Assembly: GCA_022870745.1 (NCBI GenBank)
Contig: CP085323.1
Location: 434,001 to 498,000 of the forward strand
Source: Silvibacterium acidisoli
Lineage (GTDB): Bacteria; Acidobacteriota; Terriglobia; Terriglobales; Acidobacteriaceae
Direction: 5' to 3'
Length of the DNA: 64,000 bases
Shown piece after piece: positions 7,598 to 16,734 of the stretch. Every line of letters starts with the position of its first letter. The stretch's first letter is position 1. The notes beneath the pieces were generated by a model. It saw only the letters and a list, made by a program, of their open reading frames with translations, did no database searches and had not been told where the DNA came from. The position numbers and the translations under genes are program-made.

Positions 7598-8869
7598 TTA
7601 GGGGTTTGGCTCTACGGTCTTCGAAACGGCGACCGTCGAGTGCTTGGCGGTGAGGCTCTTAATGTTTGCTTCAAAGCGGCGCAATACCTGCTCGCGGCCG
7701 AGATGCTCTTCGGCATAGCTGCGGGCGGCAATGCCCATCTCGCGGCGAAGCTCCGGGCTGTCGGCAAGAGTCTTCACTGCATCGCGCATCGCCTCGATAT
7801 TGCCGGGCGGCACGTTGATACCGCGGCCATGAACGGCCTCCGCTACCTGAGTTCCCGGTGCGGCGGTCGCCAGAACCGGGCGCCCGCTGGCCAGCATGCC
7901 GGTGAGCTTCGAAGGCATCACCAGGTCGGCAGCGTCGCCTTTTTGCGGCAGCAGGTGGATATCTGCGGCATTGAGCAACTCGTTCAGCCGGTCCATCGGC
8001 TGAAGAGGCAGCAACGAAACATTGTGAAGACCAGCGGTCATCTCTTCGAGTTGCGGACGGAAGGAGCCGTCGCCGCAGAAGACGAAGCGCAGCCGCTTAT
8101 CCTCGCGAAGCTGCTGGGCAAGCAGCGGCAGCATTTCCAGGCCCTGCTTGTTACCGAGATTGCCGGAGTAAAGGAGTACGATCTGGTCGTCGCTAATTCC
8201 CAGTTCCTCGCGGAACCGGTTGGGGCCGGTCATCGGCTGAACCGCATCGATATCGACCCAGTTCGGGAAGAGGATGGTCTTGGCCTTGTCGATTCCCTTT
8301 TCACCCAGGCGCTTCACCATGTTCGGCGAAATGCTCGAGACGCGCGTGAAGCCCTGCATGATGTACCGTTCATAGGCGAGCGCAAAGTTGTGCGTTGCGC
8401 CCTCCGACGGCAGCAGGCCGAGGTCGAAAGCGGCGTCGATCTCGAAATCCTGAACGTGCAGCCACGCCGGCGCTCCGGAAAGCATCGCCGTCATGATGGT
8501 CGTGGGTGCGCAGAAGAACGCCGGCTCCACGGTCAACACAACATCGGGACGCCAGAATGTCATGGCCAGCATGACAGGCAGACTGGAGGTGGCAAAGGAG
8601 CCGAGGTGAATCATGCGGCTGATGCCGCTCGGGCGCTCGGGAACCCACAGGGGGCAGCGGTAGATCTTCACGCCTGCCGGCGAGGTTTCCGTCTGATAAC
8701 GCCAGGGGCTGTAATCTTCGCGAACCTTCCACGCAGGATAATACGGAGGAGCGGTAACGACACGCACCTCGTGGCCTCTGCTTGCAAGCCATTCCATCAT
8801 TTCTCCGGAATACTTACCGATGCCGGTCAGTTCCGGAGAATAATTAATACCCAATAGCAAGATTCGCAA
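7598..8869 (-). CDS. WcaI-type glycosyltransferase, family GT4
   Basis: The 423-residue protein is a GT-B fold glycosyltransferase. The N-terminus (MRILLLGINYSPELTGIGKY, then GHEVRVVTAPPYYPAW) is typical of WcaI, the putative colanic-acid fucosyltransferase. The C-terminal half holds the nucleotide-sugar region: LLYSGNLGNKQGLE, FCGDG, and LMPSKLTGMLASGRPVLA. It most likely adds a sugar to an exopolysaccharide repeat unit at the cytoplasmic face of the membrane. No other polysaccharide genes are next to it, so donor and acceptor are unknown. The start ATG lies in a short region divergent from the permease gene. Confidence 0.85.
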   Translation of the reverse strand: MRILLLGINYSPELTGIGKYSGEMMEWLASRGHEVRVVTAPPYYPAWKVREDYSPWRYQTETSPAGVKIYRCPLWVPERPSGISRMIHLGSFATSSLPVMLAMTFWRPDVVLTVEPAFFCAPTTIMTAMLSGAPAWLHVQDFEIDAAFDLGLLPSEGATHNFALAYERYIMQGFTRVSSISPNMVKRLGEKGIDKAKTILFPNWVDIDAVQPMTGPNRFREELGISDDQIVLLYSGNLGNKQGLEMLPLLAQQLREDKRLRFVFCGDGSFRPQLEEMTAGLHNVSLLPLQPMDRLNELLNAADIHLLPQKGDAADLVMPSKLTGMLASGRPVLATAAPGTQVAEAVHGRGINVPPGNIEAMRDAVKTLADSPELRREMGIAARSYAEEHLGREQVLRRFEANIKSLTAKHSTVAVSKTVEPNP

Positions 8870-9001
8870 CTCTCGATGTCCTTTTCTGGTTGGGGCCTGG
8901 TTTATCGAAGCCAGTGGAACAGGGAGAAAACGGAAGGTGCTTTTATAAGCATAGTCGATTCTCAGGGAAATTCCCGTTACGAAACGCTAAATTATCTGCA
9001 G

Positions 9002-9850
9002 ATGCATTATTTCCTTCGTCAACAGCTGAAAACTCAACCCCTTGCAGCGCTGGGGCTTTGCCTGATCGGTACATTTCTACTTGCCGGAGCTTTCGCGCCG
9101 TGGATTTCTCCCTCAAATCCCTCGGCGATCGACCTGCCCCATCGGCTGGCTGCTCCAAGCGCCATGCACTGGCTGGGAGCAGATGAACTAGGCAGGGATA
9201 TATTCTCTCGCCTGATTTACGGGGCACGTCTGTCTCTTACTGTGGCCTTCTCCGTCGTGGCATGCTCTTTGGTGCTGGGCACGACGATTGGGGGCATCGC
9301 GGGCCTCTACGGCGGTGTCCTAGATATGATGCTGAATGTGCTCGTGATGAATGCTTTTCTTTCGCTTCCGGGCATCCTTTTGGCAATTTCTTTCGTTGCG
9401 TTCCTGGGGCCGGGTTTAATCAATTTGATTCTGGCGCTGTCTATCGGTGGATGGGTGGGATATGCCCGGCTCGTCCGCGCGCAGGTACTGGCCGTGAGGG
9501 AGCGGGAATTTGTGGAAGCGGCGCGGGCACTCGGAGCCAGCGATCTGCGCATCTTCTTTCGGCACATTCTGCCCAATATTGTGCAGCCTCTTATTGTTCA
9601 ATCAGCAATCGGCATGGCCGGAGCCGTACTGGCAGAGGCAACGCTCAGCTTTCTCGGCCTGGGCGTACCACCACCCACGCCAAGCTGGGGCGCAATGCTC
9701 AACGACGCACGCTCACACCTCTTCGACGCGCCGCACCTGGTGATCTTTCCGGCACTGGCGGTCATGTTCTGCGTGCTGGCATTCAACTTTATCGGCGATG
9801 CACTTCGCGACTACCTCGATCCTCGGACGCGCATGTCCGTGGGACTTTAG
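9002..9850 (+). CDS. DppC-type ABC transporter permease (orphan)
   Basis: The protein (282 residues from this start) is an inner-membrane permease of the oligopeptide/nickel ABC family. It has the OppC-like N-terminal domain, the signature WLGADELGRDIFSRLIYGAR, and the EAA loop EAARALGASDLRIFFRHILPN that docks on the ATPase. Five to six membrane helices are seen. Normally it pairs with a DppB-type permease, two ATPases and a binding protein; none of these are next to it. The start is uncertain: this ATG has no clear ribosome site, and the frame stays open to 8876, only 6 bases from the divergent gene. It ends 2 bases before the phosphodiesterase gene. Confidence 0.85.
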   Translation: MHYFLRQQLKTQPLAALGLCLIGTFLLAGAFAPWISPSNPSAIDLPHRLAAPSAMHWLGADELGRDIFSRLIYGARLSLTVAFSVVACSLVLGTTIGGIAGLYGGVLDMMLNVLVMNAFLSLPGILLAISFVAFLGPGLINLILALSIGGWVGYARLVRAQVLAVREREFVEAARALGASDLRIFFRHILPNIVQPLIVQSAIGMAGAVLAEATLSFLGLGVPPPTPSWGAMLNDARSHLFDAPHLVIFPALAVMFCVLAFNFIGDALRDYLDPRTRMSVGL

Positions 9851-9852
9851 CC

Positions 9853-10311
9853 GTGAAGATCGGCGTCATATCCGATACGCATGGACTGCTTCGCCCGGAA
9901 GCAGTGGAGGCCCTGCGCGGGACCGATCACATTCTGCACGCCGGAGATGTTGGAGATATCGAGATCGTGCACAGGCTGCAAGAAATTGCACCTGTGACGG
10001 CGATCCGGGGAAATGTAGACCGTTCCGGCCCCTGCTCCCTGCTTCCCGAAACGGAATATCTCGAGCTTGCCGGCCACAATTTGTTTTTGATCCATGACCT
10101 GAGCCAACTCGATCTAAACCCGATTGCTGCGGGGGTCGCGTGCGTGATCTACGGACATTCGCACCAGCCGAGCGAAGAATGGAAAAAGGGAGTTCTTTAT
10201 TTCAACCCCGGCAGCGCTGGGGCGCGACGTTTTTCGCTGCCGGTTTCGGTTGGATTTCTCGAGCTGACCGATACGGTGTTTCAACCATCCCTGAGGAATC
10301 TGCTCGGCTGA
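9853..10311 (+). CDS. YfcE/MJ0936-type metallophosphoesterase
   Basis: The 152-residue protein is a small calcineurin-like phosphoesterase. The metal-binding motifs are in order: SDTHG, HAGDVGD, RGNVDRSG, and GHSHQ, then NPGSAGARR near the end. Such proteins cleave phosphodiesters in a manganese- or nickel-dependent way; the natural substrate is often unknown. It starts with GTG, 2 bases after the permease stop, so the two are co-transcribed and probably coupled. A longer frame open upstream in this phase runs through the permease and is not coding. Confidence 0.87.
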   Translation: MKIGVISDTHGLLRPEAVEALRGTDHILHAGDVGDIEIVHRLQEIAPVTAIRGNVDRSGPCSLLPETEYLELAGHNLFLIHDLSQLDLNPIAAGVACVIYGHSHQPSEEWKKGVLYFNPGSAGARRFSLPVSVGFLELTDTVFQPSLRNLLG

Positions 10312-10327
10312 GACATCGTCCAGCAGG

Positions 10328-11317
10328 CTAATCGAACGGGTTATGTGCGCGTAGCTCGGCGACGATTTCGGCAGCGGCCTTGCGGGCTTCGTCGCTGCGG
10401 TCTGGCGGGAAGGAGATGGCTCCCACTCGGGCGTGGCCGCCTCCGCCGTAGCGCTCGCAGATCGTGGCCAGGTTCAGCATCTTGTTTGGATCGGCCTTGG
10501 TCCAGGGGTTTGAACCTACCGATACCTTGGTGCGGAAGCTCGACTTCGACAGACCGATCGAGTAGGTCGCGTTCGGGTGCAGGTAGTAGGGGATGAACTT
10601 GTTGTATCCCTCGAGCGGCTGATCGCTGATGTCGAAGTAGATGGTCCCGTTCTGCTCTTCGGAGCGCTCGCGGATGAGTGCGAGGGACTTCTGGTGGCGC
10701 TCGAGGAGCGGCGGAAGCAGATCGGCTACGAAGGGTTCCTTGAGGATGTCTCCCAGCGACATAGAGGTAAGCAGCGGAATGAGGCGCGGGATGAAGGCCG
10801 GGTCCTGGATGGACTCGATGACCAGCGTGAGCTTCATGGCGGGCGCGGCCATTTCGACGGCAGCTTCGGGGCTTTCGTAAAGGGCTCCGTCGACGATATC
10901 GGCCCAGTGTATGAGGTCGGCTACCGGCTGCGCATCGAATCCGAATTTGGTCGACGCTATGTGCGCGAGAAAGCTGGTGCAGGAGGTGTACTTGGGATCG
11001 TAGAACCGGCGCATGGTGTAGCGCCCGTCGGCGAGGCCGTTGCGATAGTCCTGCTGATCTTCCGGCGAGAGGAAGGCGCTGAGGTGGTGATCGAACCACC
11101 AGGTGATCTTTGGCGACGCCGAGTATTTGAAATCGACGATTGCGTTTTCGTCGCCGGTGAAGTCGGCCTCGTTAAAGAGGGCTCCAGCGCGGTGGACCAG
11201 GCCATGGTAATCGTAGGAAGCATCGGGCGCGATGCATTCGCGATGGAAACGCGTAAACAGCGATGCGGAGCAGGCTCCATCGAAACACTTATCGTGATAG
11301 AAAACTCGGACGTTCAA
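10328..11317 (-). CDS. DHH-family phosphoesterase
   Basis: The 329-residue protein has the DHH superfamily features: an N-terminal FYHDKCFDGACSA segment (an HDxxxDG-like variant), WWFDHHLSAF with the DHH motif, and a C-terminal DHHA1-type domain with YGGGGHARVGA. Relatives cleave small phosphodiesters (nanoRNAs, cyclic dinucleotides, pAp) or serve as exopolyphosphatases. Start: TTG at 11317 with GGAG 9 bases upstream. A longer in-frame ATG at 11488 would overlap the divergent CPBP gene and add a low-complexity head, so it is rejected. The substrate remains open. Confidence 0.85.
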   Translation of the reverse strand: MNVRVFYHDKCFDGACSASLFTRFHRECIAPDASYDYHGLVHRAGALFNEADFTGDENAIVDFKYSASPKITWWFDHHLSAFLSPEDQQDYRNGLADGRYTMRRFYDPKYTSCTSFLAHIASTKFGFDAQPVADLIHWADIVDGALYESPEAAVEMAAPAMKLTLVIESIQDPAFIPRLIPLLTSMSLGDILKEPFVADLLPPLLERHQKSLALIRERSEEQNGTIYFDISDQPLEGYNKFIPYYLHPNATYSIGLSKSSFRTKVSVGSNPWTKADPNKMLNLATICERYGGGGHARVGAISFPPDRSDEARKAAAEIVAELRAHNPFD

Positions 11318-11421
11318 GACCTGCGACTCCAGGGAAAATATTGTCAGGAAATGACTAGGATTGCCGGGACAGCCTCCAATGTCAAGGCGAAGGGGTTGAA
11401 CGGGCCGGAAGCTATCGTAAG

Positions 11422-12402
11422 ATGGCACAAATGAATTCGCCCGCGCCCGATTCTTCTGAACTGCCCGAGCCCGAGCATTCGAGCTCAAACACGATCTTTA
11501 TCGGCCCCGATGGGCTGCGCCCGGGCTGGCGGGCCTTCCTGTTTGCCATGTTAGTGGCCACGCTGGTGCTCATGGGCATGTTTGTTCTTCCGCTGCTGGT
11601 GCAGATGCCGAAGAGCGACATCCTGCCGCTGAGCTATGCGTTCGCAGTGGAGTCGCTGCAGTTCCTGGCAGTGCTGATCGCTACGGCAATCGCCTCGCGA
11701 GCCGAGGACAGGCCGCTCACGGCGTACGGCTACCAGGGACAACGGCGGCTGAGCCTCATGGGATACGGACTGGTTTCCGGCATTGCCGCCATCAGCCTGC
11801 TTACGCTTGGAATGTGCAAGGCTGGATTGCTCACGGTCGCGGGCAATCCGCAGATCCACGGAGCTTCGGCTGTCGGATTCGGAGCAGGCTGGGCGCTGAT
11901 GTTTCTGCTGGTGGCGCTCTTCGAGGAATCTGCGCTGCGTGGATACATGCAGTTCACGCTGACGCGGGGTATCGGCTTCGGATGGAGCGCGCTGCTGCTC
12001 TCGGGCCTTTTCGGCCTGTCGCATGTGAGCAATTCGGGAGAATCGCTGATCGGCCTGTGCAGCGCGGCGGGGATAGGCCTGGTCTTCTGCATGAGCCTCT
12101 GGTACACGGGCTCGCTCTGGTGGGCCGTGGGCTTCCACATGGCATGGGACTGGGGCGAATCATTCCTGTTTGGCACAGCCGACAGCGGACTGGTGGTGCA
12201 GGGCAGCCTGCTACGCAGCACGCCGAAGGGCGCGGCATTGTGGAGCGGCGGCAGCACCGGGCCGGAGGGCAGCGTGCTCATTCTGCCTGCGGTCGGCATG
12301 GTTGCGCTGCTGGTGTGGCTGACCTGGCGGCGGCAGGCTTCTCCATTCGGTGCTTCGCCCTGGAAACCTGCCCCGGCACCTGCCATCTCTCGCTTCGAGT
12401 GA
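11422..12402 (+). CDS. CPBP-family intramembrane metalloprotease
   Basis: The 326-residue polytopic membrane protein carries the three CPBP (Abi) motifs: EESALRGY (EExxxR) in the middle, FGLSH (FxxxH) next, and HMAWDW (HxxxD) near the last helix. These sit inside the membrane and bind the catalytic metal. The family includes prenyl-protein proteases of eukaryotes and bacterial proteins linked with bacteriocin immunity or membrane-protein cleavage. The ATG at 11422 is used; a second ATG three codons later is possible. The next gene begins 14 bases after the stop, so both may share a transcript. Confidence 0.85.
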   Translation: MAQMNSPAPDSSELPEPEHSSSNTIFIGPDGLRPGWRAFLFAMLVATLVLMGMFVLPLLVQMPKSDILPLSYAFAVESLQFLAVLIATAIASRAEDRPLTAYGYQGQRRLSLMGYGLVSGIAAISLLTLGMCKAGLLTVAGNPQIHGASAVGFGAGWALMFLLVALFEESALRGYMQFTLTRGIGFGWSALLLSGLFGLSHVSNSGESLIGLCSAAGIGLVFCMSLWYTGSLWWAVGFHMAWDWGESFLFGTADSGLVVQGSLLRSTPKGAALWSGGSTGPEGSVLILPAVGMVALLVWLTWRRQASPFGASPWKPAPAPAISRFE

Positions 12403-12416
12403 GAGAATGGGGCTGA

Positions 12417-14846
12417 ATGACCCTCGGTAGAAAAATAGTGGATCGTGAGCCGCGCCGCCGTCCGGTGTTGCGCATATTGCTTATTCTGATCGTTGTCATC
12501 TGTACCGGCGCCGTTATTGCTGTCGCAGGCGCGGGTCTCTGGATGAAACATGCGATGCGTGCTTCCTTGCCGCAGCTCGATGGGCAGACCCGGCTGCGCG
12601 GGCTCTCCGCCGCGGTGACCATTCGCCGCGACAAGCACGGAGTGCCTCACATTGACGCCGCGAATCTTGACGATCTTTTCATGGCCCAGGGCTACATCAC
12701 CGCACAGGACCGCCTCTGGCAGATGGATATGGCGCGGCGCATGTCCGCGGGCGAGGCGGCGGAGATTCTTGGGTCGAAGCTGGTGGAGCACGACCGGGTG
12801 CAGCGGGTTCTTGGCATACGCGCCAATGCAGAGCGCCTTACCGCGACGCTGAGCAGCTGGGATCGACGCTATTTTGAGGATTATGCGCGTGGCGTGAATG
12901 CTTATATCGCTGACAGCGAGGGGCATCTGCCTGCGGAGTTTCGGCTGTTGCACTATGAGCCGAAGGCCTGGCGGCCGGTCGACTCGATGCTGGTGGTGAT
13001 GGCGATGGTGCAGATGCTCGACCAGCGCTGGGATACGAAGATCGAGCGCGAAACCATTACGGCGAAGCTGGGTCCGACGCTTGCGGATACGCTTTATCCG
13101 ACAGGGTCGTGGCGCGATCATCCGCCGACGCAGTCGGTTCCGGACCTGACGGCTCCGCAGCAGATGATCCCCGATGTTCCGCTCGATGAGTCGCAAACGA
13201 AGCTGGAAGACCTGCAACACCTGCATGACCTGTTGCATGGCGGCCGGGATGCCTGCGACCGCTGCACTGCCGGTTCAAACGAATGGGTGATCTCCGGTGC
13301 GCATACGGCCTCCGGCAAGCCGCTCCTGTCGAACGATATGCATCTTGGACACCAGATTCCGAATATCTGGTACGAGAGCGATCTTGCCTCGGGAGGCTTT
13401 CACGTTGCGGGCGTGACCGTGCCGGGGATTCCTTACATCATCGCCGGGCATAACAACCACATCGCCTGGGGATTTACCGCGCTGTATGGCGACGTACAGG
13501 ATCTGTTCGTCGAACAGTTGAACGGCCAGGACGAATACAAGGCTGCCGATGGCTGGCATGCGGTGGAGCATTCGCAGGAAACGATCCACGTGCGCGGCGG
13601 CAAGGATGTGGTGATCGAGGTAGGGCGAACCGGGCATGGCCCGATTGTGACCTCGCTGCTGCGCGGAGAGAAGCGCACGATTTCGCTCGCCTGGAGCGCC
13701 AACGATGCGCGGTCTACAGGCATTCCGCTCTTCAATCTGGACGGAGCCTCGAACTGGGAGCAGTTTCGCAATGCGCTGAGCCACTGGTGGGGACCGACGC
13801 AGAACGTGGTTTACTCCGACGACCAGGGGCATATCGGCTACCAGGCGGTGGGAAATATTCCCAACCGGGTTTATGGGCTGGCGCCGGTTCCGATCACCGA
13901 TGCGAACCATGAGTGGCAAGGCTTTGTCCCTTTCGAACAGCTGCCTTCAACGCTCGATCCCGCGAGCGGCGTGATTGCGACGGCAAATGCGCGGATCACT
14001 CCCGATGGCTACCCGGTCCCGCTCTCGGGACAGTGGGCCGATCCTTATCGCAACGAACGCATCTGGAAATGGCTGGCAGGCAAGGAAAAGCTGACGCCCG
14101 CGGACATGCTGACGCTGCAGACCGATGTATATTCCACAGTGGATCAGGAGCTGGCGCAGCGGTTCGCTTACGCGATCGATCATGCGAAGCACCCTGGGCT
14201 GCAGCTGCGGCAGGCAGCGGATCTGTTGCGCAGCTGGGATGGAGTGGTTGGCGTGGATTCTCCGGCAGCGACGATTGTGGATGCTGCGAAAGAGGCTTTC
14301 TGGCAGATGGTGCTGAAGCCGAAGCTGGGCGACGATTGGCAGCTTTACCACTGGGCGGAGAGCGAATTCGCGCGTGAGCAGATCATCATCAATGCGCCCA
14401 CGCAATGGCTGCCTGCGGGCGAGCCGACCTGGGACGACTTTCTCGCAGACATGGTGAAGCAGGGCCTGAGCAACGAGCATGCTCCGCTCGACCTCAATCA
14501 CTGGCGCTATGGGACAGAACATCCTGTAGAGGTCGCGCATCCGATCTACGGCCTGCTGCCGTGGTTTAAGCACTGGACAGGCACCGGCGTGCTGCCTCAG
14601 GCCGGCGACAAGACGACAGTGAAGCAGTCGGGACGCAGCTTCGGGCCTTCGCAGCGCTTCACGATGGACTGGAGCAACGTTGACGGGTCTACCGAGAATA
14701 TTGTGATGGGCGAATCGGGCGATCCGCTGAGCGACTATTATCGCGACCAATGGCCTTACTGGTATGCCGGGAAGACCTTTGCGCTGCCGTTTACGAACGA
14801 CGCCGTTGCAGCGCAGACGACACACACGCTGCGGCTGATTCCGTGA
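12417..14846 (+). CDS. Penicillin acylase family protein
   Basis: The 809-residue protein is an Ntn-hydrolase of the penicillin G acylase / acyl-homoserine-lactone acylase family. It has a basic start and one signal-anchor helix (residues 19-42), then the alpha chain with HGVPHIDA and GYITAQDRLWQMD, a linker ending in AGS, and the beta chain starting at the nucleophile Ser of SNEWVISG. HLGHQIPNIWYES and AGHNNHIAWGFT are conserved blocks of the beta chain. Auto-cleavage before that serine is expected. Substrates may be acyl-homoserine lactones or other amides; the name does not prove penicillin use. It follows the CPBP gene by 14 bases. Confidence 0.88.
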   Translation: MTLGRKIVDREPRRRPVLRILLILIVVICTGAVIAVAGAGLWMKHAMRASLPQLDGQTRLRGLSAAVTIRRDKHGVPHIDAANLDDLFMAQGYITAQDRLWQMDMARRMSAGEAAEILGSKLVEHDRVQRVLGIRANAERLTATLSSWDRRYFEDYARGVNAYIADSEGHLPAEFRLLHYEPKAWRPVDSMLVVMAMVQMLDQRWDTKIERETITAKLGPTLADTLYPTGSWRDHPPTQSVPDLTAPQQMIPDVPLDESQTKLEDLQHLHDLLHGGRDACDRCTAGSNEWVISGAHTASGKPLLSNDMHLGHQIPNIWYESDLASGGFHVAGVTVPGIPYIIAGHNNHIAWGFTALYGDVQDLFVEQLNGQDEYKAADGWHAVEHSQETIHVRGGKDVVIEVGRTGHGPIVTSLLRGEKRTISLAWSANDARSTGIPLFNLDGASNWEQFRNALSHWWGPTQNVVYSDDQGHIGYQAVGNIPNRVYGLAPVPITDANHEWQGFVPFEQLPSTLDPASGVIATANARITPDGYPVPLSGQWADPYRNERIWKWLAGKEKLTPADMLTLQTDVYSTVDQELAQRFAYAIDHAKHPGLQLRQAADLLRSWDGVVGVDSPAATIVDAAKEAFWQMVLKPKLGDDWQLYHWAESEFAREQIIINAPTQWLPAGEPTWDDFLADMVKQGLSNEHAPLDLNHWRYGTEHPVEVAHPIYGLLPWFKHWTGTGVLPQAGDKTTVKQSGRSFGPSQRFTMDWSNVDGSTENIVMGESGDPLSDYYRDQWPYWYAGKTFALPFTNDAVAAQTTHTLRLIP

Positions 14847-14850
14847 GATG

Positions 14851-14910
14851 GCCTCAGCGGCTAAAGCCGCTCGGACTTTGCGGGGCTTGTGGCACGGCTG
14901 AAGCCCTTCC
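14851..14910. repeat. Intergenic REP-like palindromes
   Basis: Two hairpins stand side by side: GCGGCT..AGCCGC at 14857-14870 and GGGCTT..AAGCCC at 14883-14906. The first begins CCTCAGCGG, as does the related block at 18831. This marks a dispersed repeat family in the gaps between genes. It may also slow transcription after the acylase gene. Confidence 0.55.
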
Positions 14911-15000
14911 CTTTCACGGTACAGGCTTCTCAGAAATCCACGACGACGCGCTCGTGACCGCTGCGGAATCTGCGCTCTTCAGGTGCATCGGACGATAGCT

Positions 15001-16734
15001 ATGCTCTTTGGATCAGCAGGAAGACAGCGACGGTCGATGATGCTGGCGGTAGTCGGCATCGCACTGCTGCCGCTGGCCTGGCGCGGACCATCGTGCGGGC
15101 ATGATTTCGATTTTCATCTCGAGTCGTGGCTGGAGATCGTCCGGCAATGGCACCAGGGAGTGCTGTATCCACACTGGGCGGCCTCGCCTAACTTTGGAGC
15201 GGGCGAGCCGCGCTTTGTTTTCTATCCGCCAGCTTCGTGGATGCTGGGTGCACTGCTGGGGGCGGTGCTGCCGTGGACTTGGACTCCGCTGGCTTTCACC
15301 CTGATTGCACTGGTCCTGTTGGCGGCCTGCTTCTTTCGCATGGCGCGGGAGTGGATGCCGCTGGACGATGCGGCGCTGGCGGCGTGCCTTTATGTCGTCA
15401 ATCCGTATGTATTGTTCGTCGCTTATGAACGCACGGCCTATGCAGAACTGCTGGCTGGAGCGTGGCTTCCGCTGCTGGTGCTGTATGCGATGCGCGCAAA
15501 GCCTTCGGCGATGCGGCTGGCGCTGGTGGTGTGCCTGCTATGGCTTACGAACGCTCCAGCTGCCGTGATGGGCTGCTATGCGCTGGTGGTACTGGTTGGC
15601 GTGACGGCACTGATGGAGCGGAACTGGCGGCTGATTGCTCGCTCGGCGGTCGCTGTACCACTGGGGTTGGGCATGTCAGCGTTTTACCTGGTGCCCGCGA
15701 TTTATGAGCAGAAGTGGGTGGAGATTCGACGGGCGATCGCCGAAGGCATGCGTGTTGAGGACAGCTTTCTTTTCGAGCACACGGGCGAGGCCTTTCACGA
15801 CCAGGTATTGCACTCTGCTTCATGGATCGCTGTTGCCATGCTCGCGATTACGCTGGCCTCATGGCTGCTTTCGCTACGCGTGAAAAGCGCGAAATGGCGC
15901 ATACCGTTTGCGGCGCTGGCAGTGGCGATTGCGGTTCTGCTGACACATGTAAGTGATCCGGCATGGAGATATATACCCGAGCTCCGATTCCTGCAATTTC
16001 CCTGGCGATGGCTGCTGGTGTTGGGCATCGTGATGGCAGCATTTGCGGGGTTGGCTATGCGGGGCACGGCATCGTCCCGGCGAAGGATACTGTGGCGGAC
16101 CTCTGCTGTTTTTGTGATGGCTGCCTCGCTTTCGGCGTTGACGTGGACGCAGTTCTGGCAGCCGTGCGATGACGAGGACAATGTAACGGCACAGCGGGCT
16201 TCGTTCGCATCCGATGAAGGCTTTGAAGGTACGGACGAATACACGGTAACGCCTGCGGATAACGGCGATATTCAGCGGGACATGCCGGAGATTCGCCTGG
16301 TCACTCGTCCTGATGGCGATGAGGCCGATAGTTCGGTAAAAGAAAACCCGGAGTGGGATGGCAAGAGCCCCGATCTGCAACCGTCGCAGGTACAGATCCG
16401 CCGGTGGAACGTGGAGCACATGACGGCGGCTGTCAGGACCAAAGCCAGTGGTTTCCTGGTATTACGGGTGACGGATTATCCGGCGTGGCGGGTGCTGTTG
16501 AACGGAGGCGAGGTTCATAACCCTCCGCGCAGAGATGACGGATTGATTACGATTCCGGTTGCCGCCGGGGATTCGCTGGTCGATGTCCGCTACCGGGCGA
16601 CGCCGGATATGTGGGCAGGGCGCATCGTTTCAGTGCTTGCGCTCGTCATATGGATAGGGCTGTACCTCCTGGAAGTCCGCAAAAGGCATCCGGAAACGGT
16701 ATCATGGAGCGAATGCAAGCCGAAGTTTCAATGA
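15001..16734 (+). CDS. Large polytopic membrane protein, PTPS-related/PMT-like (function unknown)
   Basis: The 577-residue protein has about ten membrane helices and a hydrophilic C-terminal domain followed by one last helix. The first extracytoplasmic loop, with GHDFDFHLESW, YPHWAASPNFGAGEP and FVFYPPASW, resembles the membrane proteins called 6-pyruvoyl-tetrahydropterin-synthase-related and, more distantly, lipid-linked-sugar mannosyltransferases (PMT/ArnT type with an acidic first loop). A glycosyl-transfer role using a polyprenyl-phosphate sugar is inference, supported by the polyprenyl diphosphate synthase gene that overlaps its 3' end. Start: ATG at 15001; a GTG at 14983 in frame is an alternative. 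Confidence 0.7.
   Translation: MLFGSAGRQRRSMMLAVVGIALLPLAWRGPSCGHDFDFHLESWLEIVRQWHQGVLYPHWAASPNFGAGEPRFVFYPPASWMLGALLGAVLPWTWTPLAFTLIALVLLAACFFRMAREWMPLDDAALAACLYVVNPYVLFVAYERTAYAELLAGAWLPLLVLYAMRAKPSAMRLALVVCLLWLTNAPAAVMGCYALVVLVGVTALMERNWRLIARSAVAVPLGLGMSAFYLVPAIYEQKWVEIRRAIAEGMRVEDSFLFEHTGEAFHDQVLHSASWIAVAMLAITLASWLLSLRVKSAKWRIPFAALAVAIAVLLTHVSDPAWRYIPELRFLQFPWRWLLVLGIVMAAFAGLAMRGTASSRRRILWRTSAVFVMAASLSALTWTQFWQPCDDEDNVTAQRASFASDEGFEGTDEYTVTPADNGDIQRDMPEIRLVTRPDGDEADSSVKENPEWDGKSPDLQPSQVQIRRWNVEHMTAAVRTKASGFLVLRVTDYPAWRVLLNGGEVHNPPRRDDGLITIPVAAGDSLVDVRYRATPDMWAGRIVSVLALVIWIGLYLLEVRKRHPETVSWSECKPKFQ

Noticed and set aside
11730-13238. 502-codon open frame antisense to the CPBP and acylase genes
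   Set aside because: The two genes on the plus strand carry intact active-site motifs; the antisense product is low complexity.
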